From: Agarophyton chilense
Lineage: Eukaryota > Rhodophyta > Florideophyceae > Gracilariales > Gracilariaceae
Length of the DNA stretch: 64,000 bases
Reading direction: 5' to 3'
NCBI GenBank assembly: GCA_030374765.1
Contig: JARGXX010000111.1
Coordinates: forward strand, 62,001-126,000
How positions within the stretch are numbered: the first letter of the stretch is position 1; every line of letters begins with the position of its first letter. The translations under genes were made by a program, and so were the position numbers. Of this stretch, positions 32,930-46,400 are shown in pieces. The notes under the pieces are model-generated. The model was not told where the DNA came from. It made no database searches and saw only the letters and a program-made list of their open reading frames with translations.

Positions 32930-35145
32930 CAGCCAACCTCGTTGACAACTGCAAGTCCTGGGATCTCCTCGCAACATGGTCTTGGTACAGCGAGACCGCC
33001 ATAACAATCTTCTCCTCCACGAAACATAAGAAAAAGGCGCCTCGGGTCGGGAACTGTTGCGAACAACTCATTCAAGCGCTGCAGGCGTTAGTATAATTTT
33101 TTTTGAACGAAAAGTGTGCGTGAAGAGACTAAGACCTAGGTCAGAGACGACAAACAATGCATTAGATAACAGAAGGCTGTATTCGACGAGCTCGTAGATG
33201 AAGATTTGTAAACTTGATCCTGCTTCACTCATTGCATAATATCGCACTAAAAGTGCATGCTGGCTTCCATAGCGCCATCGCCAGGAACAATCAGCGTTCC
33301 TACCAGCTGTATGTGTGCAAGATTCTAGTCCAGTAATAAATCGGAGGACCACTTCAACCGTTTGCGCAACGCACCCGCCCTAGCGAGAATGTGAAGCATG
33401 TGGTCCAATAGGGTACCACAATGGTTATATATGGTAAAACAAGTCACTTCCTTTCGGGCAAGTATCATAATGCCGATAAAGCCTTCCAATTGCAGCAGCA
33501 GGCGTGAGTTGCTGGTGTACAGAACTACGCTGATGATCTCTGGGTCGGAGTGGGCGGCATTGTGCCACGCGTCATTTTCGGGCTACAACAGAGAGAACAC
33601 GCCCAAATAATTGACGATAGGTGGCCCTAGGTTCACTGGGTATCACATGCTTGAACAGTAGGGCGCACACAAGGCCTTTGCGCCGTCGCGTCCCCTTCTT
33701 GTCGATGAACGTAAGGTTTTCGAATGAGTGGGTGATGTACACCTTTCAAGAACTGCCACACAGAATGGAGGATACGGAGAGAGTGATGTAGAGGTTACAA
33801 ACCTCTTCGAAGGCAGCAGTGGCCTCTTCTTCGACCATGGCCAGAGGAATATTGTACAAACGCGTCTCTAGTACATCCGACCGACTGTCCATGGAATTCT
33901 TTGATATTTTCGCGAGCTATTTTTCTGTGCATGGCAATTGAGAATGGGCACAAGGCCGTTCGGAGCAAGGAATAAGGTGATCAAATGGCCTTTAGGTAGC
34001 GGCGCACTCATTCAAGTACCGTAACGACGTCAATGGCGTGCCCAGAGATAAGAAGCCTTGTCATGGTCGCATTGGCATCTCGTAGCCTGCCAGTATACTG
34101 CAGGGAGCGTAGATAATGGCGGCGGGGCGGCGTGGAGATCTAGAAAGAGGCACGATCGTGCGCAAGTTTGAAGTGCCACGGCGAACGTGGCGGTTAATAC
34201 GCAGAGCGATAGGTTTTGCGATTCTGGGGAAAGGCAAAACGCCGCCGCAATGGCTACGGCGCGTGTCGAGTTGAGTGTTTCGTAGAGGTCCATTTCCAAA
34301 CTCAAGATCCACAACGTGCCCGAAGAGAACGTTGTGATCAGAGGCAGTACTCTTTCTCCATTGCCATGATTTCTTTATGTATTACTGAGCGCCGTTGGTA
34401 ATGGCAAGAGAATGTGGAGCTCTACGGGTTTCAAGATAAGAAAGAGAACCGGAAGTCTTGTGAGAGACGACCTCTGCCCGCCCCACTCAACACACAAACT
34501 AACGGTACCGTGAGAGATCTTCGAACCATGTTGCTAGTGTCCGCCATCATCGTCTACGATGCAACTTCACTTTCGCAATACACGTTTCGAACACGCTTGT
34601 AAATCTACAGAAATTGTATTTGTTCGATGCATGGAAACGATTGGACGATAAAAAAGCGTGAACAACTGACTACTATCTCTTTTTCCAGTACAATATTTTC
34701 ATCAACTTGTTCTCTAACGCTATACGCACTCACCATCTGTACACTACTTATTACCATTCTCTCGATTCCTGCAGCATGTGGTTTCTGCCAAGCGACTAAA
34801 CCTTCGTTGCTAACTGATCTGATTTGCTGGATTCTAAAACTATAATCTCCGTTTCAAACATTCGATTTTACCACTGTGTCTGGTTCTTAGGCAACCGATC
34901 GCCAGTCTCGCAAAAAATCACAGAACGTCCGCTAACAAGATGCTTCCTTCAATGGTTTCTGCCGAAGGTGGCTCCTTAGTGGGATGAGATCGTGTCCCGC
35001 GCGCTATATGCGCACATATTTGCAAACATAAGTATGGTATTCGAGAATGAAGGAGCGGGGGCGGAGTACTGGGCGGCGACACTTAACCTAAGTCAAGGCT
35101 GAGTCTTTAGACAAAGAGAGTGGTGACGGTTGCAACGAGATTCCC
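32930..35145. other. Unassigned stretch, somewhat richer in GC
   Basis: Overlapping short frames on both strands (for example minus 34,312-34,061 and minus 33,352-33,068) have protein-like composition but no motif I can name. A dead host gene on the minus strand is possible. No repeats stand out. Confidence 0.3.
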
Positions 35146-35517
35146 ATGGCCGAAAAGTACCTTCTCCCTCGAAGGGCTGTTCGCGATGATGGTGATGGTT
35201 GTAAGGTGTTTCTGACAAAACAATTTCTGGTGGCGGCGGCCGTAGTGCGTGCTTTAATTGTTTCGGCTCGTTTGGAGGCGACTGCAGAGGTACCCATCGA
35301 CGCGAACGTGACGTTGGTTCAGCGTAATTGGTACGATCTGGGCACGAGGACCTGGTGGACTACCAATGACAGACGATGGCTCCAGAAAAGCCGGAGAACG
35401 CCAGCGGATTGGGGCCAAGTAGAACGGTTTCTGAGGCAACCGGAGGAGAGGCGCGGAATGGTTGGAGTGCAGGGACTGATCGGGCAATTGCCCGAAGCGA
35501 GCTTAGCGGGTGGGTAA
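35146..35517 (+). CDS. Unrecognised 123-codon ORF
   Basis: The ORF begins MAEKYLLPRR and includes an Ala/Val-rich helix followed by a Trp/Arg-rich stretch (RTWWTTNDRRWLQKSRR). No family is recognised. The opposite strand is also open over much of this span, a common result of local GC content, so the coding status is doubtful. Confidence 0.2.
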   Translation: MAEKYLLPRRAVRDDGDGCKVFLTKQFLVAAAVVRALIVSARLEATAEVPIDANVTLVQRNWYDLGTRTWWTTNDRRWLQKSRRTPADWGQVERFLRQPEERRGMVGVQGLIGQLPEASLAGG

Positions 35518-35859
35518 CGAAAGCAGAGTTTCAGACATAAAAGAGAAGTGGAAAGAAGCGGGGAAGAAATCGTTGGCCTCTCCACGCTGTTCCGACGAAG
35601 AAAGAGTGGACAGTGGACAGAACGGAAAGAATAATAATCCGAACCAGAAATAAAATGCAACTCTACGTGGACGATGCTACCATCGTATCGGCTGTATATT
35701 TACAACTCCTTTGGCTCAAAATCATGAAAAAAAGCCTGCAATGTGTCCTTTTATCTGATATTAGAGAGGAAATCAAACGATAGACTGCGTATACCGTTTT
35801 TTCCTATCGATCGTGATATAAAAAGTTCTGGGCATTCGAAGTGTATTTGAGAGCTTAGC

Positions 35860-36010
35860 CATAGCAGATCCAAATATCCATTGCGAATCTTTGGCTCATC
35901 AATCCCTGCGTAGATATTTGGTCAACTTCTATATGAATCTACAGTACGTCCGCGGGAAATCCTTGACCAAAGCCAACCATCTACTACATATCTGGAGAAC
36001 GCCCAACACT
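35860..36010 (+). pseudogene. Possible gypsy RNase H tail fragment
   Basis: The frame reads LAHQSLRRYLVNF and LQYVRGKSLTKANHLLHI. This resembles the DHxSL...YVxGKxxxxADxLSRI end of gypsy RNase H, but with a shorter spacer than usual and with the key Asp residues changed. No other gypsy module is visible nearby. Confidence 0.22.
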
Positions 36011-39000
36011 AATCTACGCCATTCACTGTGTGTGGTGAGGAAGTACGACGGCTTGGAAGAATACGACGGCGTGGTGTAGTGCAGCAGAGCTTTGAAGTGA
36101 GGTGGGGTGTGAAAACTAAGCCTGTCGTGGCTTGGGCTTGGGAAGAACTCAGGCAATCGGAGGAGTCGCCTAACGGGCAGAAATGACTGTAGTATTCTGG
36201 ATACACCTAAGTTCGACCGATCGAAATAATACGAAGTGGTGAAATGGCAATCATAAGCTATTGCTTCGGCTATACTCAAGTAAGAGAAGTTATGAAAATA
36301 ATTTTTTCATGGAAAGATTGGGACAGGAGAAATTTGATTAGGAAGTACTGTATTTAGTGTACACAGTAAGGTGCCATCACCAAAATTTTTATTTGGTATT
36401 ATTTAGATAGTTAGGTAGTGGCACGCCACGTGTAGTCCTTCCTGTACAGTATTTGCTTTGCCTCTTGGCCTATTAAACGGCGCAAGGCCCAGGTGAGGAC
36501 GGCGAAGGCGACCCAACAACCACCAACGAACCAAAACACCATCTTGGTGAGTCTTAGAAGTTGTAAAGGTGTTTACCAAAAAGGGGCACCTATAGTATCA
36601 GTTCTTAACCGTTCTGAGCTATAGATCTTGTTCCGAGGATACCCTCTACTGTGGCGTGGTTACCGCCCTATTTCTACAGCTTCCTGTGTGTGTTTGTGTT
36701 GTTTTCTCTACTGTCATTTGGTTATTTGTGTTTTTACAAGGGTAATCGAGCCGATCTCGTGTGCATTACGTAACGCCGTTTCTGGATATCTGCCTCGTGA
36801 ATAAACGTATTTCCCCCATTGTTCAGGCACACCTGGCCGCTTTACGCACACTCCCTTCTTATCTAAGAACCGTCGCTCGCAAGGCGACACTCACTCTTCG
36901 CGGTTATTTCAGTGGATACCCACTGCACCGAGACCTCTACAGTCTTCAGTGGAATACCACAATGACATATGCTTTTTGTTCTTTTTGGGAAAGTTTTGCT
37001 GGCGTTTTGTCATCTGTTTACACTGCACTTCCCCAGCGTTGTCTTGACATAAAGAGTTATGGTAGCGGTCCCCTTTTACTTCACAGGGGACCCTAGAGAT
37101 TGGCTGCACGCCAACACGGCAACAGCCCTGCTCACAACATTTTTGTTTCCCTTAAACCCCACAGCATCACCAGCAGTCTGGAGAGAATGCTTAACCCCCA
37201 TCCCGCCATTTTCTCGCCCTTTCCTTGATACCCCCGCACTGCAGCCTTCGTTTTGGACTGACGTTGCTGCCGAGTTTTTTTTCCCTTGCCGAAAGATATT
37301 CTAAATTGAAGTTAACACAGCCGCAAAGCGACACTGAACAACTTGAACCCATTGCAAGAAAAAAGACATGCATGTTGCTGCTGCCGCCGCGCGCGCGCGC
37401 AGTGCTTCGTTTGATTCATCCCTCGCTGGTGGACTGCGAAAAGACGCCGTTCGAGCCATCAAAACTGTACATATTCGTTGTTGAGACGAACGTGCTTGTC
37501 CTAAACGGGCGTGAGACGGTGGAATGGTCGCCGATACAGCTTTTACCGTTAATCTGTGACCGCGCATTCTCAAAGCGAATGGCTGGTTATATATGGATTC
37601 TGATGGAGAAGCGTTAATTCCACTCGTGTGGAGCGGGTGAAAGTGGTGGACATCCAATGCAAAATTTGCATATTATGCTTTGGTGTCTGCAGTTGACCCA
37701 CATATCTGCGGCATATCTCAGGCTTATCCATGACCTAGTATTCCTTTCCGCAAAATTGTCGAGACGTCTGCTGCATATCCCTGGGACATCAAAGTGAACA
37801 AAAATGCGTCCAGTGCACATCCAATAACAATCCAGTACACATCTATATGTCTCACTGGGTGTCTTCTTGGAAGATCAGGTCGTCATTGGCACGGAACCTT
37901 TGAATACTTTCGTCTTATGTGTCCTCATACGGATTACCAGACTTCATCAATACATCTTCTTCGATGAAAGTGTCTACGAATTCATCGCTATTTTTGTGTT
38001 CAGAAGGGTTCCCATTTCCCCCCTTAACGGTAAAATTTCGGAGTTCTAACGTCGTGTCTCCGACTCCGACTTGGAAACCTGACGAAAGGTCTACAATCGA
38101 TGCAGAACCAGACCCTGGCACTTCCTTTTTATTGGCATCTACAGCTAAGCTATTTCTAAGACCAACCAGGTTCACTTCTAGAGGGTTATTGAGAACCTCT
38201 GATTTCATTGCATCTTCATACTTATTTTTAAAGCAGTCACGATTGCTTGGGTTATTATCATCTGACGAACCTTGGTTGCAAAATTGTTTTCCAATGCCTG
38301 TTCCCTCACCTGTCTTGCAACCAGAAGGCTCTGCGTGCTGTTCGTGAGGTTCTGAACGCTCCTGACTCTCGTTTGCTTCTTTTTGGGCTCAACTGAGTGA
38401 ATAAGAGTATTATAATGGTCGGATGGGGTAGGACCTGCGTTTTAATCCACGACGATATTCACCACAGGCTTTATATTTTCTCTGCGGCTAGTTCATCTGA
38501 AAGAACATTTGGCGGCTTTCTTCAAAGTCGAGCCAAGGAGCTTGAACGGCTTTTACAATGAGTGATGTATCTCATAGCGACGACATTCAATCTCTGCAGG
38601 TTTGATGGTATGACCCATTTCAGTTTCCGTAGTATCCATTGTAGTATCCGCTCTAACGGAGAGAGCAGACACCTGCAACAGCGTTTGTACTGCCGATGGG
38701 TCGCTTGCGGCGAAGGAAAAGGGGTGGTAGAGCTACTACACCAGCGAGCTGCAAGTAGGGTGTAAGGCCACTACTCGCCAGCGAGGGTGAACAATGCAAC
38801 TGTAAAACGTTGATGGGACGTAGGTACAAGACCGCTCGTGAAGTGGTTGGGGGCTGACTATCTATTATAGCTCGTCCGGATCTCCGGTTAAGGAATAATA
38901 GGCGAGGAACAGAATAGTCATGATGCCCATGTTGTCTCCTTTACTTGGAGTTGGCGCTCACCTCTGGTACACCATATACTGTGTGCCAGAGTAAGTGCCC

Positions 39001-40790
39001 AAATAATACGTAAATAATACCCAGCGGTCAGCCACTTAGCCAAACCACTGTATGGGTATGGTCCCTAATGGACGTCTAGCTACAAAGGGTAGTAAAACCA
39101 GCCACGTGGGCTGCCACTACATGCGCCGTTGCAAGCCAATCCACTCGTGATACCACGTGTTCCAATAATGTACCCTGCCTCCTGGCATCTTACGCTGTGT
39201 GTTGCTTCTTATCCTAGCACTGACCAGGCCACTCAGTAATGAGTTCGAAACGCGACTTTGCGACAAAGAAACCATCGGAACGCCGAAGTAGTAGAATACT
39301 ACATCTATAAAAACGACTTGTTCCTGGTCTTCCTGCTTTAAACACTGGCATCCGTAAGCTTCTTGGCGCTCTAAAAGCTCACTATCTGCAGTGAATTTAT
39401 TCATTTTTCAATAATAGTGCTTTTGTACGAATACGACTGATACTTGATGATGATGGTCAAAATGAAGCTTTGCAACTTGTTGTAGAGAAATGGCATTTGG
39501 CCTTTGAGAATGCTTCTTAAGAATTGAGTCTTTGAAGACTTGACGACAGGTGTTTTGGACCAACTGCAGTGCGGACGGAAGGAAGAAGAGTACGATTTCA
39601 GTGTCGATTTCAACTTGAACACATGCTATCTTTCATACCTCTGTGATACGAGCTAGAGCCTCGTCTACTCCTAGGTGCTGGTTCTTACATGTTTCAGGCA
39701 AATTGAATTTCTTGGCAACGTTCCGAATGAAGAACGAGATTGATATCTGCAAGATTAAATCGCCAGTTCTTTGACAAATACTGCCTGAACATTAAATTCG
39801 GGTCATTCAGAATACCTCACAAAAGGTCGAGTAGAACCTCAATTGGTCATAGCTGCTGTCCAACGATACCATCTCTCGCCCAGGTTCTTTCTTCTCAGTT
39901 AATAGTTCTTGAGCCTTTCCTTGCAAAATTTTCTATCTTAGACACTCGCCCTTCAGAAAACAATGGAGGTTTGCCCTATGGAACGGCTGACTGCAGAGTG
40001 CAGGTGAAACCAAAATGTACAAACCAAAATTGATTCCCGGCTTCGGGTGACGTTTGAAATCATTCTGAGTTTTGCTACTCTAGCTCAATGAAATCAATTT
40101 TGTGCTCTGTACAAGCGCCTCTAGCTTGGTTGACAATGAAAAGTCCTGATCGGGTTTGCAATCTATTGTAAAGGTTGTAGAAATGTATACTCTGACAGTC
40201 CTGCGTTTATCTGAAGTGGAGTGCATATCGCTTATACATACAGGGGACCAGTCCATTAACGTACATTGGTATTTCTTTCTTTTTTCTGCTGGGCAGATAA
40301 TGTATTTGTTAGATACCGTGTACGTAGTGTATCTTCAGCGAGCTCTCTTTCCCAAATCTATTCTGCAGAATGGCGCCGTAGAAGCTTTTGAATTCTCGGT
40401 GCAAAATATTTGTGTGTCCGCCTTGGTTCTAATGTAGAAGCAAGCTTGGAAGACAGGTTCGTCTCAAAACGACGAAGAAACATCGCCGAGAAGCAAACCA
40501 TCGCTGCGTTCCACGAGTTCGTGGGCGATTTGCAAGAGGGTCAGGAGTACATAATGAGAATGTGAATTTATAAATATTTAAGTCCTTTCATAAGATGTTC
40601 GAGTATCCGGCGGATGACGAAAGAGACAATTTTGACGATGATCAGGTTGCAACGGATGAAGTTCTACAACCACTTTGCGAAACACCGCCAACAATACATC
40701 GCTTTGTATCTCATTCTGTCTAACCCAATCCTATGAAAGCAGTGCAGGAGCTTAACGATGAAGCTCGGATCTCAGAAACTAGGCGAGGTG
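36010..40790. other. Long unassigned stretch
   Basis: I found no firm gene. A 97-codon minus frame at 38,208-37,915 has soluble-protein composition (NLVGLRNSLAVDANKKEVPGS) without a known motif. Other short frames on both strands lie at 36.8-37.6 kb and 39.1-40.4 kb. A (CG)n run interrupts 37,385-37,400. The region 36,390-36,560 contains a TATTAAA-type signal and CCAACAACCACCAACG, vaguely LTR-end-like but without a partner copy. Confidence 0.35.
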
Positions 40791-40795
40791 AATAA

Positions 40796-43452
40796 TTGAA
40801 TGCTGACGTTAGCTCTGAAACACAATCACTACAACCCAACTCTGAAAGTGCTCAGGCTACGGTCGCAGCTGCTGGCGTTGAGATTTCCTTCCGTGCATCA
40901 CATGGAACACCCAATAACAGCGCCGTTACCCACCTCAGAACCACATTTACTCATGCTCACACCATCGTCAGATTGTCCTGCTCGTCTTAGCGATACACAA
41001 ATATCTTCATATTCAGGTGGTGAGGAGCGATTACAAATACTCTCAGCCGCCATAACTCGGGAAAGGACGAAGCGCTTTGGCAGTAAAGAACAGCACCTGG
41101 AGGATATCGAAGAAACCTGATGGATGAAGCTAGACCACATTCTGAAAACGAAGCCTTCGGTGTCAGAGGTGGGGAAAGATTTGAAGGAAATGCACATGCA
41201 CTAAACGATAGTGAGATAATTGAGATTTTTGAAATGCCCACTACAATTTCAGGACAACCCGTTTGGATCCGAGAGAACAAGAGCTGGATGGAGCTCTATC
41301 TAAAAGAATGTTTACAGGGAATGAGCATGGATGAAGTTCTCTCATTTCTCAATGCCCCTTGCAAAAGTTGGAAGATCGTCGCATCAATCATTTGTACGTC
41401 AACTGGATTGTCTGAGACCTTGCAAGAATAAGAGTTTTGTCCCGGACATATGTTGATCTCCGATCTGCACGAAAAGGATACTACGAGTACACTTCAAGAT
41501 GTATGAGGATATGTAACATTCCGCCTTCTCAGTACATTGAAGATTCCAAAAGTATCTTTACGTACAATCCATTGCTTACCAGACTAAAGGCTATCGTGAA
41601 GGAAGAGAAAACTGTCCAGCCTCTGTACCAGTACCGCCGTTGCATTTCAAATCGACGATTCGACAAAGTAATGAGTGAACACAACCATGGCAGAGAGTAC
41701 CCGAAGCTGTGGGATTGATATGGAGGAGGAGAAGGAGTGAAACATGACATGTTCATTGGGGTATCGACGGATGGATTTCAGGTTCTCAAGAATCTTCGAT
41801 ACGACGAGTGAATCATCTCTGCTATAAATTTAAATTTGGGACCAGTTGTGCGCCGTCGAATGCAAAAAAATTACTTTATTGGGGTTCATACCGGTACCAG
41901 ACCAGCCTCAAGATTTTCAATCATTCCTGATTCCGCTTTTCAAGGAACTTGCCCATTTATTCTCAGATGATGAAGCACTTTTGGAGTTCCCTCACCACAT
42001 TACGAGCCGGGTACGAATACACCTCGTCTGTTTCTGTTGTGACCAGCCAGCTGTTTCTAAAGTGACATGGCTGGCCGTTCCAAAGGGGAAGAAAACCTGT
42101 CGAGATTATGAAGTAGAAGGGCTCTTTGACGGGCATATGTATTTTTCTTTTAGAATGAAGGATCTGAGTGGCACCAATGAGCTTCAAGTTTTCTTCAACT
42201 CCAGAAGTTTGCATTATCTCACACTACTCTCCATCTCTCACACATTCGGGCAAGTAGATATTTACCAGACAGAAGCTGCTTGCAGATGTGTGAGAGACGA
42301 GACCGAAAATTGTAAGAAGTCAGTATTGTTTTCGCTTCCAAGCGTCATCTCATACGATATGTTCTCTCAAGATGTGATGGACACATATATCATTATCCAA
42401 CAAGATCTTTTACGATTAATTTGTGAGCTGGAAGGTGAAGTATTTTCACTAACAAAGCAGCGAGTCAGCGTCATTGACTCTGAAATGAAACGATGAAGCT
42501 CAACTATTTCGATACAAATTGTTCTGAATACAAGAGAGCTTTCCACATACAAGAATTATAAGGTAGTTGAATTGAAGCGCTTAGAATATCCTTTTCGATC
42601 ATGCTTTTTGGCGGAGTACTGCACAGTCTGTACGTCAATGATCTTTCCTATTAAGCAGAGTTGGTGTACAAATGCTTCAGACCAGCTATTTCAGTGTCCG
42701 ATGTGACCCGCACTCCAGAACTCTCTGTTAAGGCTTTTGAACAGTTTGAGAGGTATTATTTCCGGTGCGACCCCGACCGCATTAGAGTTTGCAAGTCAAC
42801 CATTCGCCCTGTGCTCCACCTGGCCGACTACATGGAGAGGTTTGGTTTATTTGGAGATGTCTCGCCGTTATCGCTAGTGCGGAATGTGTGTTGGATGCAG
42901 GATAGAAAGAACAAGCGGTACTTGACGGCTGAAAGCGTGAAGAGAAGGGCTTTTTTCATGGAAACATTCAAGCTGGTCTACAAGATCCCTTTTCTCAGCG
43001 AAGACTATGCATCGGAGAGACTAATCGGGAGGGGGACCTTTGAAGTACTGGGTCTTCAGAAGTCGATAATAATGGAAGATTTTGCTGATGCACTACGCCT
43101 ACGAATACTTCTAAAGATCTACTTAGTTGGAAAGCACGATGATCTGAGCGAAGATCAGGCACGAATAATTGTGTCTAAAGTTCGAAAGATGCGAGTGTCG
43201 TCGTGCTTTCGGGTTGTCTCTGGAGGAGTTGCTCAAGGGTCTGTAGTGTATTGTAACTTGCAAAAGAGAGAGAAAAGGCACCCTTTCTTACGTGAAAACA
43301 GCTACGTTGCTGTAGAAATGGACTGCCCTGGAGACTCCACGATTGTATACTACGGGCGCCTTTTACGCATTATTGAACTGGTCTTTTTGGACGCCGATGT
43401 AATGGAACCATTACTTTTATTCGAATGGAGGCACAAGTATGTAATGGGGTAG
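40796..43452 (+). pseudogene. CACTA/Plavaka-type (Tnp2-like) transposase relic 2
   Basis: At least five frames must be joined. The N-terminal part lies at 41,437-41,718. GVSTDGFQVLKN (about 41,758) is the DGF box. The frame 41,846-42,496 continues with LLGFIPVPDQPQDFQSFLIPLFKELAHLF, which is the IPGPxxPxxxxxFLxPLxxEL motif, and a degraded RAHLV..D.PA..K stretch with CRDYEVEGLFDGHMY. The frame 42,661-43,452 is 263 codons of the C-terminal domain: FERYYFRCDPDRIRVCKSTIRPVLHLADYMERFGLFGD, matching the 'LHL...i..fGp' region. A poly-A frameshift lies near 41,865. The element is dead but more readable than relic 1. Confidence 0.85.
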
Positions 43453-43459
43453 TTCGACT

Positions 43460-46400
43460 GGTGTAATGACCTAAAGCGCGGGCTATGATGGCGGGTTTAC
43501 AAGGAGGGGCAAGTGGAAAAGATTTTCACTGGGGCGACGCTAGAAGACGTCTCCATCATTCAATGGATAGTAGGACGTTAAGAACACCGTCCTTTGCACA
43601 TGCACTGTTCGACAGGAGGTACGAACCAAAGTGCTGATGGTGGATATTGGCGTGTCCGAACGTTTATTTGGATGATCTTCTGCTGACTTATCAATTGCCC
43701 CATTCTAGAACCTATTTAATAGATGGTGTCAACAGGCATCTTTTAAGTGGGTTGGAATATTTAAGACTCATGATATCACATTGATGAAGAGTAGAATCAC
43801 CGTATCACCAAGTAGAATCTGTGCAGATGTGACAAGTCTGTACTGCGAGCCCAATCTTCTTGTAAGACCTGGCACATTTGAATGTCTGTAGAGTGGGCAT
43901 AGACTGACATTTTGAAAACTGAAAATCACGTTTTCACACTCTACAACCACTGCGGTGCAGTGCACACGATGTGTACGTACGGAGAAGCTTTCATAGTAGA
44001 ATGCTGCCTACAATTTCCGTCTACAAAAGGGTTTAAAGTCTACTAGGGTTACCGGTCAGACAATTCAAATGTGTATCGACTTTTTCGTCCATTCAATTTT
44101 TGCGTTATCCAGAAGCAGGCATGTATTATCCCAACAACGCTTACCGTGAAGATTCGATATCAAAAATAAATGCTTTCTCTCTATACCCAAAGCTTAAAAT
44201 TTCCAGAGAAGGTTACGCCGCAACACTTTTGGTCACTTCGAGTTTAGTGGAAGATCCCAGATCTCCACCAGGTCTTTTTGGACGTCACAGGCCTTTCTTT
44301 CTTTGGGGCTTTCTAGACGTACCAAGTGCCATTCGTATAAACAGACTAACCACTGCCTTCGCCGAGAGCGATTAAAACAGTACAGTGGGCTTAGAGAGAG
44401 TGCTCCTTGATGCGGCTACCGCCTCACTGATATCCTTTACTGCGGCCAAAGCCTCATAGATTTATTAATATGTATGGGGTTGCTCTTCCTGCAGCAAGCA
44501 CCTCACTGGGCCCACGGCGTCAGACACCTTACATTTGGATAAAGTTGAACGGCTCGAGTCTAAAGAAAAGTGATGCGTTTTGATGTCCAATGTTGATTGA
44601 GGTCATCTGGGAGAGAACTCAGAGCCATCGAAGCTTCATTTATAGATATCTAGAAGCTCCAACATGTAGTTGAAAATCATTAAAACTCAATACTTAGTTT
44701 TATGCGGTTGTAGGTTATTCTAAGCGCTGCTAGCACCGTGTAAACGAACATAATTACCATTGGAAAATTTCCAACAGCACTAGTTTCCTTTCTTCGCCAT
44801 TATGGATTTCGACTTCAGAGATAGAACAAAAAATACAGACCTTGCTGCCATTCGATACGCGTGTGTTTCACCAATGCTAGAATAATACACGCATTTCGGG
44901 ACCCATAATCACTCACTATATTTCGAGCATTCAAACGCGCCATACGCGGTCCCCAGCACAAAACTCCGTTGAGAGTGGCAAAATCGCACAAAAATCGATT
45001 CAAGCGTGTGGCGATCGGATTCAAGCGCTTCTGGCCATTGAGTTTTACCCAGTACTAGTTGACACATTCGACCTGTGATATATAAAGCTCAGCCCTAACC
45101 CTTTAAGAACATATGTATCTATATAATATTCGCTCTACATTCGCACTCATTGCTCTTCTTGAAAGCTATCCAGGTCAGTATGGATATATATTTTCGTTTT
45201 TCTTAATGAAGCTGAGATAAATGTCGAGAGATTTAGTGCCAAAATTCTTATCTGGAACACAACACCATGCCAAAGCTGCTTTAACCACTAGATGGGAGAG
45301 TGAACTCGCAGTGATTTGATTTAGATCGGGCAAGTCCGTCTTGGTATTGTTCCTAACCGCCGAGACTGGCGGAAATTGGCCAAGGACCTGTATCGTCTTG
45401 CTGCTATCTTCGGTCAAATAATATTCAAAAAGAGCGACGGAACTTGAAATATCCACAGGTATAATTATTATCGAACCTCGTTGAAAACAAGCAAACCACT
45501 TCATCCTCACACCTGCAAATGTTGAGAAGCGAAGGTTACCACCAACTCATTTCGTGTTTAATTAGTTCAGGCTCTTTTGCTCTTGTTGTGGCTGATGAAG
45601 CGCAATTTATGAGCGTTTGGTCTACTTTTCATCTGTCACTATAGAATATAGTACACCAAGTTCTTTAAGTGCCTTCAAGCGTCAATAGAGTGTGCAAAAA
45701 TGTGACAGTTCTAGAATCAGAGAGGATACCAATGGTTTCAGTTCACGAGGAAAAGTCTGCCAAGCTGTTCAAAATGATGAAGCTACGACCTTATCCTGGT
45801 ATTTTTCGTGCAGAACTGGGCCGAATTAGCAGATGAAATAATTCTCACTACCTTGAGAAGACAGTCAGACATGCGTCAGAACAAGCTGCAAGATACAGTT
45901 AACCATCTTAATTGGGAACTTTAAAAAGAAATTGGGCAATTAATTCTCGTTCTCAAATGCGATGAGAATCATAGAACATTCTTCCGGATTCCCTAACATG
46001 TTATTCAAGAGAAAGAACTTCAAAATTATGGAGATGTTTTAAATACCTACTCCATCTCGCTATTCTTCTCACCTCCAGCAAAACGTCGTCCCCTGGACTT
46101 GCAGCTGGTTGGGTCTCAGTACTTTGCAGGCACCAGTACCGAAATTAAGGAAAACATGTTCAATCTATGGTGCACACCGAGTTTCGTTCGGAAACAAGAC
46201 GATTCGACGAATGCTGCAAAAAAATTTAAAATGGCCAGTACCTGCGCGTGAGGTTTGAAAATTCATGCGCCCAATGACGGGTTTTGTCTCGACATTGGCG
46301 AACCTTCATCTTTTAAAGACTACGTTGAAAAGGAGTGGTGTGCAGATCAGAAGGGTGATATAGGTTTTATCGTTCTATACTTCAAAGGGTATGACTAGTA

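Noticed and set aside
37385-37400. (CG)n run
   Set aside because: It is an ordinary microsatellite with no surrounding structure.
37919-38347. 142-codon plus ORF
   Set aside because: It overlaps a more protein-like minus frame, and both lack motifs; neither could be preferred with confidence.
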